The notes below the pieces were generated by a model that saw only the letters and a program-made list of their open reading frames with translations, was not told the DNA's origin and ran no database searches. Both the position numbers and the translations under genes were made by a program. Of a stretch of DNA of 37,468 nucleotides, positions 15,002-24,689 are shown piece after piece; the first letter of the stretch is position 1; every line of letters begins with the position of its first letter. The DNA is from Myxococcaceae bacterium. GTDB lineage: Bacteria > Myxococcota > Myxococcia > Myxococcales > Myxococcaceae. The DNA is taken from the NCBI GenBank assembly GCA_019694595.1, contig JAIBBQ010000041.1, forward strand, positions 1-37,468. Reading direction: 5' to 3'.

Positions 15002-15733
15002 ATGGCTCAAATCTTCCCCAAGTGGTGGAACAAGACACCGGGTCTCGGCCTTCTGGGCACGCTGGCCGGCGGCGGTTTCGCCATCTTCGCGCTCTACTGG
15101 TGGGCGTCGCCCTGGAACACCGACGTCGGCTACAAGCCGAAGCAGCCGGTGCCGTACAGCCACAAGCTGCACGCCGGCGACCTGAAGCTCGACTGCCGCT
15201 ACTGCCACGCGTACGTCGAGCGCGGCCCGCACGCCGGCGTGCCGCCGACGCAGGTGTGCATGAACTGCCACCGCCAGGTGAAGAAGGACTCGCCCAAGCT
15301 GCAGGCGGTGCGTGACAGCTGGCAGGACGGCAAGGGCGAGACGTCGGTCGCCTGGGTGCGCATCCACAAGACGCCCGACTTCGCGTACTTCAACCACTCG
15401 GCGCACATGGGCGTCGGCGTGGGCGAGAACCGCGCCGCCATCGGCTGCGAGACCTGCCACGGCCGCATCGACACCATGGAAGAGGTGAAGCAGGACCAGC
15501 CGCTGTCGATGGCCTGGTGCATCGACTGCCACAGCGACCCCGCGCCCAACCTGCGGCCGGTGGAGCAGCTGACCGCCATGGGCTGGAAGGGCGACCTCCA
15601 GTGGAACGAGAAGGCCGCGCACATCGCCACCACGCTGAATCCTCCCGGGGCGCTGCCACGCGCAGCGGTCGCCCGTGCCGACGGCACGATGGAGACCCAC
15701 GCGACGGCCGGCTGCTCCGGCTGCCACCGCTAA
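15002..15733 (+). CDS. actA: alternative complex III pentahaem cytochrome c, ActA
   Basis: The 243-aa protein has an N-terminal hydrophobic anchor (about 16-34) and five CxxCH haem sites: CRYCH (65-69), CMNCH (86-90), CETCH (149-153), CIDCH (173-177) and CSGCH (238-242). His-rich segments ([16 protein letters not shown]) supply axial ligands. This matches ActA of ACIII, which carries electrons from the quinol/Fe-S core to the outgoing cytochrome. The ATG at 15002 is preferred to an upstream in-frame ATG at 14963 because the anchor starts right after it. It is followed at once by actB. Confidence 0.95.
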   Translation: MAQIFPKWWNKTPGLGLLGTLAGGGFAIFALYWWASPWNTDVGYKPKQPVPYSHKLHAGDLKLDCRYCHAYVERGPHAGVPPTQVCMNCHRQVKKDSPKLQAVRDSWQDGKGETSVAWVRIHKTPDFAYFNHSAHMGVGVGENRAAIGCETCHGRIDTMEEVKQDQPLSMAWCIDCHSDPAPNLRPVEQLTAMGWKGDLQWNEKAAHIATTLNPPGALPRAAVARADGTMETHATAGCSGCHR

Positions 15734-15766
15734 GCCCAAACGACTGCGCTCCAAAGGACCTGGCCA

Positions 15767-18700
15767 ATGAAGAAGGACCCGTACGCCCCGTACCGCGAGC
15801 AGATGGACGCTCCGCCCGAGCACTGGCGCTCGCTGGAGCACAAGGACGGCGCCGCCGAGGTGAAGGACACCCTCGACGTCGAGTTCCCCAACGGCGCCGC
15901 GCCGTCGGCGGGCTGGAGCCGCCGCGACGCGATGAAGCTCGCGGGCGCGGCCCTGAGCCTCTCGGCCTGCGACAAGCTGCCGGTGCGCCGCCCGGTGGAA
16001 GAGATTCTCCCGTTCGTGCGCATGCCCGAGCAGGTGATTCCCGGCGTGCGCATGTACTACGCGACCGCGATGCAGCGGTCCGAGGGCGCGCTCGGCCTCA
16101 CGGTGGAAGCGAACCAGGGTCGCCCGACGAAGATCGAAGGCAACCCGAACCACCCGTCGTCGCTCGGCGCCTCCGACGTGTGGGCGCAGGCCGAAGTGCT
16201 GCGGCTGTACGACCCCGAGCGCGCGCGCACGCCCCTCAAGGCGGGCGCCCCGAGCACCTGGGCCGACTTCGACGCCGCGCTCAAGGAAGCGCTCGGCCGC
16301 ACCGCCAACGGCAAGGGCCTCGCGGTCCTCGCCGAGGACGACCTGGGCCCCACCGGCGAGCGGCTGCTCAAGGCGCTCCTCGCCAAGGCGAGCGAAGCGA
16401 AGGTCTACCGGTTCGACCCGCTCGCGCCCGACCAGTCGAACCTGGGCGCGCAGCTCGCGTTCGGCCCCGGCGCGCGGGTGCACTTCGACCTCGAGCAGAC
16501 CAAGGTCATCTTCTCGCTCGACTCCGACTTCCTCGTCTCCGGCCCCGACCACCTCAAGCTCGCGCGGCAGTTCGGCAAGTCGCGCGCGGTGCACACCGCG
16601 GAAGACGGCGAGTCGATGAAGCGGCTGTACGCGGTGGAAGCCGCGTTCACCGCCACCGGTTCCAACGCCGACCACCGCCTGCGGGTGGCGTCGTCGCAGG
16701 GCGCCGACGTGCTGCGCGCGCTCGCCCGGGCGCTGCAGGCCGCGGGCGTGGGCGTGGGCGACGTGGCGGAAGGCGCCGCGCTCCCCGAGGCGGCGGGCGG
16801 CTTCATCGCCGCGCTCGCCAAGGACCTCGCGGCCCACAAGGGTGCGGGCGTCATCCTCGTCGGCGAGCGGCAGCCGCCGGCGGTGCACGCGCTGGCCTAC
16901 GCGCTCAACCAGGTGCTCGGCTCCGCGATGTCGGTCAGCGTCGGCGACGCGACGCCGCGCACCTCGATGCACGAGCAGCTCGCGGCGCTCACCAAGGCGC
17001 TCAACGACAACGCGGTCGACACGCTGGTGATGGTCGACGTGAACCCGGTCTTCACCGCGCCGGGGGCCCTGGGCTTCGGCGAGGCGCTCGCCAAGGCGAA
17101 GGCCTCGTTCCACTTCGGCGTGCTGCCGGAAGAGACCGGCAAGGCCGCGACCTGGCACGCGCCGCTGGCGCACTTCCTGGAATCGTGGGGCGACGCCCGC
17201 GCGTGGGACGGCACCGCGAGCCTGGTGCAGCCGCTCATTCTCCCCATCTTCGGGGCGCGGCCGCTCGCGAGCCTCCTGGCGCAGCTCGCCGGCGAGACCG
17301 AGCTGTCGGACCGCAAGCAGCTCGAGCTCACCTGGCGCGGCGCGGGCCAGAGCCTGAACGGCGAGAAGGCCTGGCGGCGCGCGCTGCACGACGGCGTGGT
17401 GGCGGGCAGCGCCCGCACGCCTGCCGCGGCGCAGGCGAAGACCGCGGACGTGCTCTCGGCCATCGCGGCGGAGAAGACGGTGACGCCCACCGCCGACAGC
17501 CTCGAGCTGGTGGCGATGCACGGCCACGCGAAGGACGGCCGGCTCACCAACGTGTCGTGGATCATGGAGCTCCCCGACACCATGTCGAAGCTGGTGTGGG
17601 ACAACGCGGTGCTGATGGCGCCGGGCACCGCGAAGGCGCTGGGCATCGACAGCCAGGTGCGCCGCAACGGCTACACCGCCGACCTGGTGACGCTGACCGC
17701 GGGCGGGCGCAGCATCACCGCGCCGGTCTTCGTGCTCCCCGGGCTCTCGCCCACCACCCTGGTGATGAACCTCGGCTACGGCCGCACCATGGGCGAGGTG
17801 GCGAAGGGCGTGGGCGTCAACGTGGCCCCGCTGCTCGACAACGGCCTCAACGTGGTGTCGGGCGTCAAGGTGGCGAAGACGGGCGGCACGGTGGTGCTCT
17901 GCTCGACGCAGGACCACTTCAGCGTGCCGGGGAACCCGTTCAAGGAACTCACCTTCGCGCAGATGACCGCGCAGCCGAAGGACGCCAAGGAGCGCGCGCT
18001 CGGCCTCGGGGCCCGGCCGCTGTTCCGCACCGCGACCGCGGCGGAGTTCGCCAAGGACCCGCACTTCGCCGAGAAGGGCAACTCGCCCGAGGAGCTGGTG
18101 CAGCTCGGCACGCCCAAGAGCCGGCCCACGCAGCTCAAGCAGCCGGTCGACGACGTGGTCTACGAAGGCCAGCAGTGGGGCATGGTCATCGACCTGTCTT
18201 CCTGCATCGGCTGCAACATCTGCGCGGTGGCCTGCGTCGCCGAGAACAACATTCCGGTGGTGGGCCGCGAGCAGGTGCTGCTCGGCCGCGAGATGCACTG
18301 GATCCGCGTCGACCGCTACTTCACCGGCGACGTCGACACCCCGACCGCGGTGCACCAGCCGGTCGCCTGCCAGCACTGCGAGAACGCGCCCTGCGAGCCG
18401 GTGTGCCCGGTCGGCGCCACCACGCACGACGAGGAAGGCATCAACTCCATGGCGTACAACCGGTGCATCGGCACCCGGTACTGCGCCAACAACTGCCCGT
18501 TCAAGGTGCGCCGCTTCAACTACCTGGACTTCACGCACAGCGCGAACGTCTACGTGGAGCCGTACTGGCAGGAGCGGATGAAGACGCTCAAGCTGCAGCG
18601 CAACCCCGACGTCTCGGTGCGCTACCGCGGCGTGATGGAGAAGTGCACGTACTGCACCCAGCGCATCGAGGAAGCGAAGATCTCCGCCAAGCGCCGCGGG

Positions 18701-18919
18701 GAAGACCGCAAGAAGCTGCCCGACGGGGCCATCACCCCGGCGTGCGCTCAGGCGTGCCCGACCCAGGCCATCACCTTCGGCAACATCAACGACGAGGCGT
18801 CGAAGGTGCACGCGCTCAAGCAGTCGGAGCGCAACTACGAGCTCCTGCAGGAGCTCAACGTGCGGCCGCGCACCTCGTACCTGGCCCGAGTCCGCAACGA
18901 GAACGAGGAGCTCTCCTGA
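15767..18919 (+). CDS. actB: alternative complex III Fe-S/molybdopterin-like subunit ActB
   Basis: The 1050-aa protein is the large periplasmic subunit of ACIII. A Tat-type motif ([18 protein letters not shown], about 51-68) lies unusually far from the start, as in TAT-variant-translocated ActB proteins. Residues about 75-750 form the molybdopterin oxidoreductase-like domain, which in characterised ACIII holds no Mo cofactor. Residues about 800-1000 form a multi-cluster ferredoxin domain with [60 protein letters not shown] and [10 protein letters not shown]. These give ligands for four Fe-S clusters of the PsrB/NrfC type. Electrons from quinol oxidised at ActC pass through these to ActA and ActE. 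Its stop overlaps the actC start (TGATG). Confidence 0.95.
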   Translation: MKKDPYAPYREQMDAPPEHWRSLEHKDGAAEVKDTLDVEFPNGAAPSAGWSRRDAMKLAGAALSLSACDKLPVRRPVEEILPFVRMPEQVIPGVRMYYATAMQRSEGALGLTVEANQGRPTKIEGNPNHPSSLGASDVWAQAEVLRLYDPERARTPLKAGAPSTWADFDAALKEALGRTANGKGLAVLAEDDLGPTGERLLKALLAKASEAKVYRFDPLAPDQSNLGAQLAFGPGARVHFDLEQTKVIFSLDSDFLVSGPDHLKLARQFGKSRAVHTAEDGESMKRLYAVEAAFTATGSNADHRLRVASSQGADVLRALARALQAAGVGVGDVAEGAALPEAAGGFIAALAKDLAAHKGAGVILVGERQPPAVHALAYALNQVLGSAMSVSVGDATPRTSMHEQLAALTKALNDNAVDTLVMVDVNPVFTAPGALGFGEALAKAKASFHFGVLPEETGKAATWHAPLAHFLESWGDARAWDGTASLVQPLILPIFGARPLASLLAQLAGETELSDRKQLELTWRGAGQSLNGEKAWRRALHDGVVAGSARTPAAAQAKTADVLSAIAAEKTVTPTADSLELVAMHGHAKDGRLTNVSWIMELPDTMSKLVWDNAVLMAPGTAKALGIDSQVRRNGYTADLVTLTAGGRSITAPVFVLPGLSPTTLVMNLGYGRTMGEVAKGVGVNVAPLLDNGLNVVSGVKVAKTGGTVVLCSTQDHFSVPGNPFKELTFAQMTAQPKDAKERALGLGARPLFRTATAAEFAKDPHFAEKGNSPEELVQLGTPKSRPTQLKQPVDDVVYEGQQWGMVIDLSSCIGCNICAVACVAENNIPVVGREQVLLGREMHWIRVDRYFTGDVDTPTAVHQPVACQHCENAPCEPVCPVGATTHDEEGINSMAYNRCIGTRYCANNCPFKVRRFNYLDFTHSANVYVEPYWQERMKTLKLQRNPDVSVRYRGVMEKCTYCTQRIEEAKISAKRRGEDRKKLPDGAITPACAQACPTQAITFGNINDEASKVHALKQSERNYELLQELNVRPRTSYLARVRNENEELS

Positions 18920-20400
18920 TGGCCACCGCAACCGCGCAGACCCTGCCGAACGACATCAACACCCGCGGCGACGTGGTGCTGGAAGACCCCATCGCCGGGC
19001 GTGAGCCGCTGGTGCGTGGCGGCCACGACTTTCACGCCGTCACCGAGATGGTGTGCAAGTTCAACGAGGTCGAGGTCAAGAAGACCCCGAAGTCGTTCCT
19101 CGCGGGCTTGAGCCTCGCCGGCGCCGTGGCCACCATGTTCTTCGGCTACGTCGGCTACCTGTTCTGGGAAGGCCCCGGCATCTGGGGCAACAACAACCCG
19201 GTCGGCTGGGCGTGGGACATCGTGAACTTCGTGTTCTGGGTGGGCATCGGCCACGCCGGCACGCTGATCTCGGCGATCCTCTACCTGTTCCGTCAGAAGT
19301 GGCGCACCAGCATCAACCGGTACGCGGAGGCGATGACCATCTTCGCGGTCATCTGCGCGTCGATGTGCGTGGCCTTGCACACCGGCCGCATCTGGATGGA
19401 CTACTACCTGTTCCCGCTGCCCAACCAGATGGGGCTGTGGCCGAACTTCCGCAGCCCGCTGGAGTGGGACGTGTTCGCGGTGAACACCTACTTCGCGGTC
19501 TCGCTGCTGTTCTGGTTCACCGGCCTGGTGCCCGACTTCGCCACCCTGCGCGACCGGGCGACCAACAAGTGGCGCCAGCGCATCTACGGCTTCCTCGCGC
19601 TCGGCTGGCGCGGGTCGATGCGCCACTGGGTGACCTACGAGAAGGCGTACCAGATCCTCGCGGCCTTCTCGGCGCCGCTGGTGCTCTCGGTGCACACCAT
19701 CGTCTCCTTCGACTTCGCGGTGTCCCAGCTGCCCGGCTGGCACACCACCATCTTCCCGCCGTACTTCGTGGCGGGCGCCATCTTCTCGGGCTTCGCGATG
19801 GTGAACACGCTGATGCTCCCGGCGCGCCACTTCCTGGGCCTCAAGGACCTGGTGACGGTGCGGCACCTGGAGAACATCAACAAGGTGATCCTCCTCACCG
19901 GCACGCTGGTCGGCTACGCGTACGGCATGGAGTTCTTCGTCGCTGCCTACTCGGGCAACGAGTACGAAGGCTTCACCTTCATCAACCGCTCGTTCGGTCC
20001 GTACTGGTGGGCGTACTGGATCATGCTGAGCTGCAACGTGGTCACCCCGCAGCTCTTCTGGTTCAAGAAGATCCGCACCAGCGTGGGCTGGAGCTTCGTC
20101 TTGAGCATCTTCGTGAACATCGGCATGTGGTTCGAGCGCTTCGTCATCACCGTGACGTCGCTCCACCGCGACTTCCTGGTCTCGAGCTGGGACTACTTCG
20201 TGCCGGTGACCGAGGTGTTCTTCCTCCTGGGCACCTTCGGCCTCTTCTTCACCCTGTTCCTGCTCTTCGTCCGCTTCTTCCCGGTCATCGCGATGTCGGA
20301 AGTGAAGGGCGTGATGCCGGAAGCCAACCCGCACTGGGAAGGCTACGGGGACCACGGCCACGGCCACGCGGCGCACGCCGCGGCGGCGGAGGTGCACTGA
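18919..20400 (+). CDS. actC: alternative complex III quinol-binding NrfD-family membrane subunit ActC
   Basis: The 493-aa integral membrane protein has about ten helices and belongs to the NrfD/PsrC family, which oxidises menaquinol at the periplasmic face. Recognisable segments are [21 protein letters not shown] in the second helix (shared with ActF/PsrC), [50 protein letters not shown] and RNIG-type ends ([11 protein letters not shown]). It starts at ATG 18919, overlapping the actB stop; the same frame is open far upstream only as a shadow. The C-terminus is His-rich ([19 protein letters not shown]). Confidence 0.95.
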   Translation: MATATAQTLPNDINTRGDVVLEDPIAGREPLVRGGHDFHAVTEMVCKFNEVEVKKTPKSFLAGLSLAGAVATMFFGYVGYLFWEGPGIWGNNNPVGWAWDIVNFVFWVGIGHAGTLISAILYLFRQKWRTSINRYAEAMTIFAVICASMCVALHTGRIWMDYYLFPLPNQMGLWPNFRSPLEWDVFAVNTYFAVSLLFWFTGLVPDFATLRDRATNKWRQRIYGFLALGWRGSMRHWVTYEKAYQILAAFSAPLVLSVHTIVSFDFAVSQLPGWHTTIFPPYFVAGAIFSGFAMVNTLMLPARHFLGLKDLVTVRHLENINKVILLTGTLVGYAYGMEFFVAAYSGNEYEGFTFINRSFGPYWWAYWIMLSCNVVTPQLFWFKKIRTSVGWSFVLSIFVNIGMWFERFVITVTSLHRDFLVSSWDYFVPVTEVFFLLGTFGLFFTLFLLFVRFFPVIAMSEVKGVMPEANPHWEGYGDHGHGHAAHAAAAEVH

Positions 20401-20401
20401 G

Positions 20402-20938
20402 ATGACCGCCAAGTCGTTGTGGGGCGTGCTGGCCCAGTACGAGACGCCTGCCGCGGTCTTCCACGCCTGCGAGAAGGTTCGCGACGAGGGCTACCAGCAG
20501 TGGGACTCCTGCGCGCCGTTCCCGGTGCACGGGCTCGAGAAGGCGATGGGCGTCAAGCCGTCGAAGCTGCCGTGGGCGGTGCTCATCGTCGGCGTGCTCG
20601 GCTCGAGCCTGATGCTCTTCTTCCAGACCTGGGCGATGGGCAACGCGTACCCGTTCGTGGTGGGCGGCAAGCCCCTGTTCTCGCTGCCGGCCTTCGTGCC
20701 CATCTGGTACGAGATCACGGTGCTGTCGAGCTGCGTGACGGCGTTCTTGGCCAACTGGATCATGAACGGCCTGCCGCAGCCGTATCACCCCGCGTTCGCG
20801 TCGAAGGCGTTCGAGCGGGTCACCGACGACAAGTTCTTCATCATGATCGAGGCCACGGACCCCAAGTTCGACCTCGAGAAGACCACCGCCTTGCTCAAGA
20901 GCTCGGGCGCCACGATGGTCGAGGAGCTGGAGCCGTGA
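20402..20938 (+). CDS. actD: alternative complex III subunit ActD (DUF3341)
   Basis: The 178-aa protein matches DUF3341/ActD. An N-terminal soluble part (WGVLAQYETPAAVFHACEKV, WDSCAPFPVHGLEKAMG) is followed by two transmembrane helices (about 58-78 and 98-118) and a C-terminal cytoplasmic segment (FFIMIEATDPKFDLEKT...). It is a structural subunit linking ActC and ActF. It starts one base after the actC stop, and its own stop overlaps the actE ATG (GTGATG). Confidence 0.95.
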   Translation: MTAKSLWGVLAQYETPAAVFHACEKVRDEGYQQWDSCAPFPVHGLEKAMGVKPSKLPWAVLIVGVLGSSLMLFFQTWAMGNAYPFVVGGKPLFSLPAFVPIWYEITVLSSCVTAFLANWIMNGLPQPYHPAFASKAFERVTDDKFFIMIEATDPKFDLEKTTALLKSSGATMVEELEP

Positions 20939-21858
20939 TGCGACGACTGGCGTTGGGTGTGGCCCTGCTGTCCTCGGGGCTGTTCGGGTGCCGCGGTGGC
21001 GAGTCGGAGAAGCCGCCGGTCCACCTGATTCACAACATGGACACGATGGAGAAGGGCAAGTCGTACCGGCGCGACACGTCGGGGCTCTTCGCCGACGGCC
21101 GCGTGATGCGCGCGCCGGTCGAAGGCACGGTCGCCATCGGCCAGCTCGACGACGACGACCACCTGAACAAGGGCATCGACGACAAGGGCCAGCCGAGCAC
21201 CGAGTTCCCGGCGGCGCTCAAGGGCAGCGAGAAGCAGCCGCAGATTCCCGAGTCGCTCGCCGACCGCGGCAAGATCCGCTTCCAGATCTACTGCTCGCCG
21301 TGTCACGGCGTGACCGGCGAAGGAAAGGGCCTGGTGGCACAGAAGGGCCTCGAGGTGCCGCCGCCGAGCTTCAAGGACGACCGCCTCAAGGAGATGCCGG
21401 CGGGGAAGATCTTCCAGGCGATGACCCTGGGCGTGAACAACGGGAACATGGCGAGCTACGCGTCGCAGATTCCGGTGAACGACCGCTGGGCCATCGTGGC
21501 CCACATCCGCCGCGACATTCAGCAGGTCGACTACGAGACCAAGGGTGGCCCGGCGCCGGTCATCGACACCTCGAAGGCTTCCGCCGTCAACGGCCGCGGC
21601 TTCTACAAGCTCAAGGGCTGCAACGCCTGCCACTCGCTCGACGGCACCCGCATCGTCGGCCCCTCGTTCAAGGGCCTGTGGGGCAAGACGGAATCGACCA
21701 GCGCGGGCGACGTGGTGGTCGACGCCGCGTACGTGACCGAGTCCATCAAGCAGCCGATGGCCAAGGTGGTGACGGGGTTCCCGCCGGCGATGCCGCCGCA
21801 GAACCTGTCCGACCTGGAAATCGAGAGCATCGTCCTCTTCCTCCAAGAGCTGAAGTGA
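20938..21858 (+). CDS. actE: alternative complex III cytochrome c ActE fused to a second, caa3-type cytochrome c domain
   Basis: The 306-aa lipoprotein (SSGLFGC, lipid Cys 18) has an ActE domain (about 20-200) with haem motif CSPCH (119-123) and distal-Met region GNMASYASQIP. A second cytochrome c domain (about 215-306) has CNACH (228-232), TRIVGPSFKGLWG, AAYVTESIKQP and the distal Met 285 in GFPPAMPP. The second domain has the signature of the cytochrome c domain normally fused to subunit II of caa3 oxidases. Subunit II in this cluster lacks that domain. ActE is classically monohaem, so the fusion probably provides the wire from ACIII straight to the CuA site. ATG overlaps the actD stop. Confidence 0.93.
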   Translation: MRRLALGVALLSSGLFGCRGGESEKPPVHLIHNMDTMEKGKSYRRDTSGLFADGRVMRAPVEGTVAIGQLDDDDHLNKGIDDKGQPSTEFPAALKGSEKQPQIPESLADRGKIRFQIYCSPCHGVTGEGKGLVAQKGLEVPPPSFKDDRLKEMPAGKIFQAMTLGVNNGNMASYASQIPVNDRWAIVAHIRRDIQQVDYETKGGPAPVIDTSKASAVNGRGFYKLKGCNACHSLDGTRIVGPSFKGLWGKTESTSAGDVVVDAAYVTESIKQPMAKVVTGFPPAMPPQNLSDLEIESIVLFLQELK

Positions 21859-21865
21859 GGCCAGC

Positions 21866-23092
21866 GTGAGCCACGCCATCGAGAAGCCGAAGGACATCAC
21901 GATTCCCGCGGGCAGCCTGTGGGCCAAGCTGCCGATGCTGGGCGGCGGCGCCGCGGTCATCGGCCTGGGCGCCACGCTGGCCGCGTCGTTCGGTGAAGGC
22001 CGCGCGCGCGCGATGTTCAGCTACCTCTTCGCGTTCGAGGCGGTGCTGGCCGTCGCCCTGGGCGCGCTGGGCTGGGTGCTCATCGACCACACCGTGCGCG
22101 CGTCGTGGTCGACGGTCATCAAGCGCATCGCGGAGACGGTGGCGGTGACGCTGCCGGTGTTCGTGCTGCTGTGGGTGCCCATCGGCACCATCGGCTTCCA
22201 CGACCTCTATCCGTGGACGCACGAGGCGGACGCGGTGCTCGACCGCAAGCGCTGGTTCCTGTCCAACGGCTTCTTCTTCGGCCGCGCGGCGCTCTACTTC
22301 GTCATCTGGAGCTTCCTGTCGTGGACGCTGTACCGCACGTCGGTGAAGCAGGACACCGCGAGCGAAGGCGAGCTCAAGGGGCTGACCCACCGGCTGTGGC
22401 GGCTGTCGGCGCCGGGCATCATCCTCTACGCGCTGAGCCAGAGCTTCCAGGCGATCGACTGGCTGATGTCGCTGCAGCCGCACTGGTACTCGACGATGTT
22501 CGGCGTCTACTACTTCGCGGCGTCGATCCTCGCCTTCTACGCATTCATGGTGCTGGCCTCGATGGGGCTGCAGCGCGCTGGCGTGATGAAGACGGCCATC
22601 ACCACCGAGCACTTCCACGACATGGGGAAGTTCCTCTACGGCTACACCGTCTTCTGGGCGTACATCGCGTTCAGCCAGTTCATGCTCATCTGGTACGCGA
22701 ACCTGCCGGAAGAGACCGTCTTCTACATGGTGCGCAACACGGGCGGCTGGCACTACGTCTCGTACGCGCTGCCGGTGCTGCACTTCTTCGTGCCCTTCTT
22801 CTTCTTCCTGTCCCGGCACGTGAAGCGCAACCGCGTGGCGCTGGCCTGCGGCGCGGTGTGGACGCTGGTGATGCACTGCGTGGACCTCTACTGGCTGGTG
22901 CTGCCGAACTACGGCACCCACGGTGAGGGGGCGCACGAGGCGGTGCTCTCGGTGGGGTGGACCGACGTGGCGGCGCTGGTGGGCATGGCGGGCGCCTTCC
23001 TCGCGGTGTTCGGTTACTTCCTGACCAAGAACAAGGTGGTGGGCATCAACGACCCCCGCCTCCCCGAGTCGCTGGCGCACGAGAACTACTGA
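21866..23092 (+). CDS. actF: alternative complex III membrane subunit ActF
   Basis: The 408-aa protein has about ten hydrophobic helices and is a distant relative of ActC/NrfD. Features typical of ActF include HDLYPWTHE, the WFLSNGFFFGRAALYF helix start, SFQAIDWLMSLQPHWYSTMFG, HFHDMGKFLYGYTVFWAYIA, FSQFMLIWYANLPEET and HCVDLYWLVLPNYG. It stabilises the complex and may take part in proton movement. GTG start, seven bases after actE. The 51-aa gene follows after nine bases. Confidence 0.94.
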   Translation: MSHAIEKPKDITIPAGSLWAKLPMLGGGAAVIGLGATLAASFGEGRARAMFSYLFAFEAVLAVALGALGWVLIDHTVRASWSTVIKRIAETVAVTLPVFVLLWVPIGTIGFHDLYPWTHEADAVLDRKRWFLSNGFFFGRAALYFVIWSFLSWTLYRTSVKQDTASEGELKGLTHRLWRLSAPGIILYALSQSFQAIDWLMSLQPHWYSTMFGVYYFAASILAFYAFMVLASMGLQRAGVMKTAITTEHFHDMGKFLYGYTVFWAYIAFSQFMLIWYANLPEETVFYMVRNTGGWHYVSYALPVLHFFVPFFFFLSRHVKRNRVALACGAVWTLVMHCVDLYWLVLPNYGTHGEGAHEAVLSVGWTDVAALVGMAGAFLAVFGYFLTKNKVVGINDPRLPESLAHENY

Positions 23093-23101
23093 GGCGCGGT
23101 G

Positions 23102-23257
23102 ATGGCGCCTCTCGCCCTGCGCGGTGTGCTGGCCCTGGACGAGGCCAGCGAGGTCACCGGAGGGTGGTCGGCCAAGGAGATCGGCGGGCTGGTCGCCACG
23201 GGGGTGCTCATCCTCGTGCTGTGGCTCCTGTTCCGCCGGCTCAAGTTCCCGGACTAG
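23102..23257 (+). CDS. 51-aa single-span membrane protein closing the ACIII operon
   Basis: ATG at 23102, nine bases after actF, opens a 51-residue frame: MAPLALRGVLALDEASEVTG, then a polar stretch, one transmembrane helix at about residues 28-44 (GGLVATGVLILVLWLLF) and a short basic end (RRLKFPD). The small gene fits exactly between actF and the convergent gene that ends at 23262. ACIII preparations contain small membrane subunits (ActG in Rhodothermus) and oxidases have CcoQ-like peptides. This could be either, and sequence alone cannot decide. Confidence 0.68.
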   Translation: MAPLALRGVLALDEASEVTGGWSAKEIGGLVATGVLILVLWLLFRRLKFPD

Positions 23258-23261
23258 CGCG

Positions 23262-24074
23262 TCAGTCGAGCGCGGGCAGTGCGCTCACCGCGAGGAGCAC
23301 CGCCTCGCGGCCCTCGTCCACGCGCAGGATGCCTCTCGCTCCCAGCGAGACGACGACGTGGGTGCACAAGGTCCACGCGAAGCCCAGGTCGCACCACAGC
23401 TGGCCGCGCCAGAGGGCGGACAGGCCGCGCGGGCGGGCCTCGGGTGCGGCGAGCGCGCGCACCCTGGGTGAGCGCTCGAAGGACCAGCGCCAGGTGAAGT
23501 CGTCGAGTGCGTAGCGGCCGAGCTCGACCACCGGCAGCGTGAAGGTGCCCGAGGCACAGGCCACCTCGAGCTGCTCGCCGCGCACCGTGAGACTGCGGAT
23601 GCGGCCGAGCGCGGCTTCCAGGCCGTGCTGGAGCGACTGGAAGGCGCGCTCGGTGCCGCCGAGGGCATCGAAGAGCTCCTCGGTCATCACCTGGAGCGCG
23701 ACCTCGTCGGCGCTCATGCGGTCGAGGAAGGTGACCGCGCCTTGCTCGTCGAGCGCCTTGAACTCCACGTGCCCTTCGGCGCGCGAGAGCTCGAGCGCTC
23801 CGCCGTGCCAGTGCTTGCCGTGGGCGTGGACGAGGTCGGCGAGCGCGCCCAGGCCTTCCGACAGGCGCGCCGCTTCCTCGCGCAGCTCGATGCCCAGACG
23901 CGGAGGTGGGGGCGCGTCCTTGGCGCCGGCGCCCTTGGACTCCAGGCTCTCGAGCGCGAGCTGGTGGTGGTCGCCACGCACCAGCAGCCGCACCTGCGTC
24001 CAGCCGCGGGGGGCGAGCACCATCACCGTGTCGAGGAGGGCCGAGAGCAGCCCGAGCTCCTGTTCCCGCGTCAT
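23262..24074 (-). CDS. protein of unknown function (270 aa)
   Basis: The 270-residue soluble protein is of mixed alpha/beta character, with no signal peptide or membrane helix and no motif I recognise. It begins MTREQELGLLSALLDTVMVL, contains a Lys/Pro-rich loop (SKGAGAKDAPPPPR) and an acidic/helical middle (about 65-170), and ends with hydrophobic strands (HVVVSLGARGILRVDEGREAVLLAV). The ATG at 24074 is chosen; a GTG three codons upstream (24083) is possible. Codon usage is like its neighbours. It converges on the ACIII operon end with a 4-base gap, and its start faces the DoxX gene. Confidence 0.7.
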   Translation of the reverse strand: MTREQELGLLSALLDTVMVLAPRGWTQVRLLVRGDHHQLALESLESKGAGAKDAPPPPRLGIELREEAARLSEGLGALADLVHAHGKHWHGGALELSRAEGHVEFKALDEQGAVTFLDRMSADEVALQVMTEELFDALGGTERAFQSLQHGLEAALGRIRSLTVRGEQLEVACASGTFTLPVVELGRYALDDFTWRWSFERSPRVRALAAPEARPRGLSALWRGQLWCDLGFAWTLCTHVVVSLGARGILRVDEGREAVLLAVSALPALD

Positions 24075-24209
24075 GGAGGCCACTTACGGGGCGGCCCGGG
24101 GTGGGGCAAGCCGTGTAACCGGGGGCCTGGCCCACGCGTAGAGTCGGCCATGAACGCGCACCTGACTGTTCCTGCCTTTCCCACCCTCTCTTCCGCGAGC
24201 CCAAGGCCC

Positions 24210-24689
24210 ATGAAGACCATCGTCTCGCTGCTGACCCGCATCTTCGACACCATCGCCCGCGTGGAGACGGCCGCGCCGCTGCTGCTGCGCCTCGCGGTGG
24301 GCATCGTCTTCGTCGGCACGGGCTGGGGGAAGCTGCACAACCTCGACGGCGTCACCGACTTCTTCCGCTCGCTGGGCATTCCCGCGCCGGAGCTGCAGGC
24401 GCCCTTCATCGCCGGCCTGGAGTTCGTCGGCGGGCTGGCGCTGGTGGTGGGCCTGGCGACGCGCCCCTTCGCGGCGCTCCTGAGCAGCACCATGGTGGTG
24501 GCCATCGCCACCGCGAAGTGGGCCGAGGTGGAAGGGCTGCAGGGCTTCCTGACGCTCGAGGAGACCCACTACCTGGTGATGTTCGTGGCGCTGGTGGCCT
24601 TCGGCGCGGGCAAGGTGTCGGTGGACGCGGTGCTCCGGCGGGCCTTCGCCCCCGCTACGGCGCCGGCTGCTGCTGCCGCACGTAGCTGA
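24210..24689 (+). CDS. DoxX-family membrane protein
   Basis: The 159-aa protein has four hydrophobic helices and the DoxX pattern: LLLRLAVGIVFVGTGWGKLH in helix 1, FFRSLGIPAPE, then AGLEFVGGLALVVGLATRPFA and a last helix near FVALVAFGAGK. DoxX proteins are membrane redox-related proteins, some tied to thiosulfate:quinone oxidoreductase or to resistance to oxidative stress. The ATG at 24210 is preferred to the in-frame ATG at 24150. The extra 20 residues precede no family sequence and show poor third-position GC, while AAGG lies just before 24210. It overlaps the 3' end of the convergent sigma-factor gene by 35 bases. Confidence 0.85.
   Translation: MKTIVSLLTRIFDTIARVETAAPLLLRLAVGIVFVGTGWGKLHNLDGVTDFFRSLGIPAPELQAPFIAGLEFVGGLALVVGLATRPFAALLSSTMVVAIATAKWAEVEGLQGFLTLEETHYLVMFVALVAFGAGKVSVDAVLRRAFAPATAPAAAAARS

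Noticed and set aside
15517..18918. Upstream extension of the actC reading frame
   Set aside because: It overlaps actA/actB in another frame and is low-complexity Arg/Ala; ActC homology starts only at ATG 18919.
14021..18931. Minus-strand open frame of 1636 codons
   Set aside because: It is antisense to the Sco-like gene, actA and actB; its product is Arg/His-rich without domains, a GC-driven shadow.
24150..24209. Earlier start for the DoxX gene
   Set aside because: The extra codons have low third-position GC and no family similarity, and AAGG precedes the later ATG.
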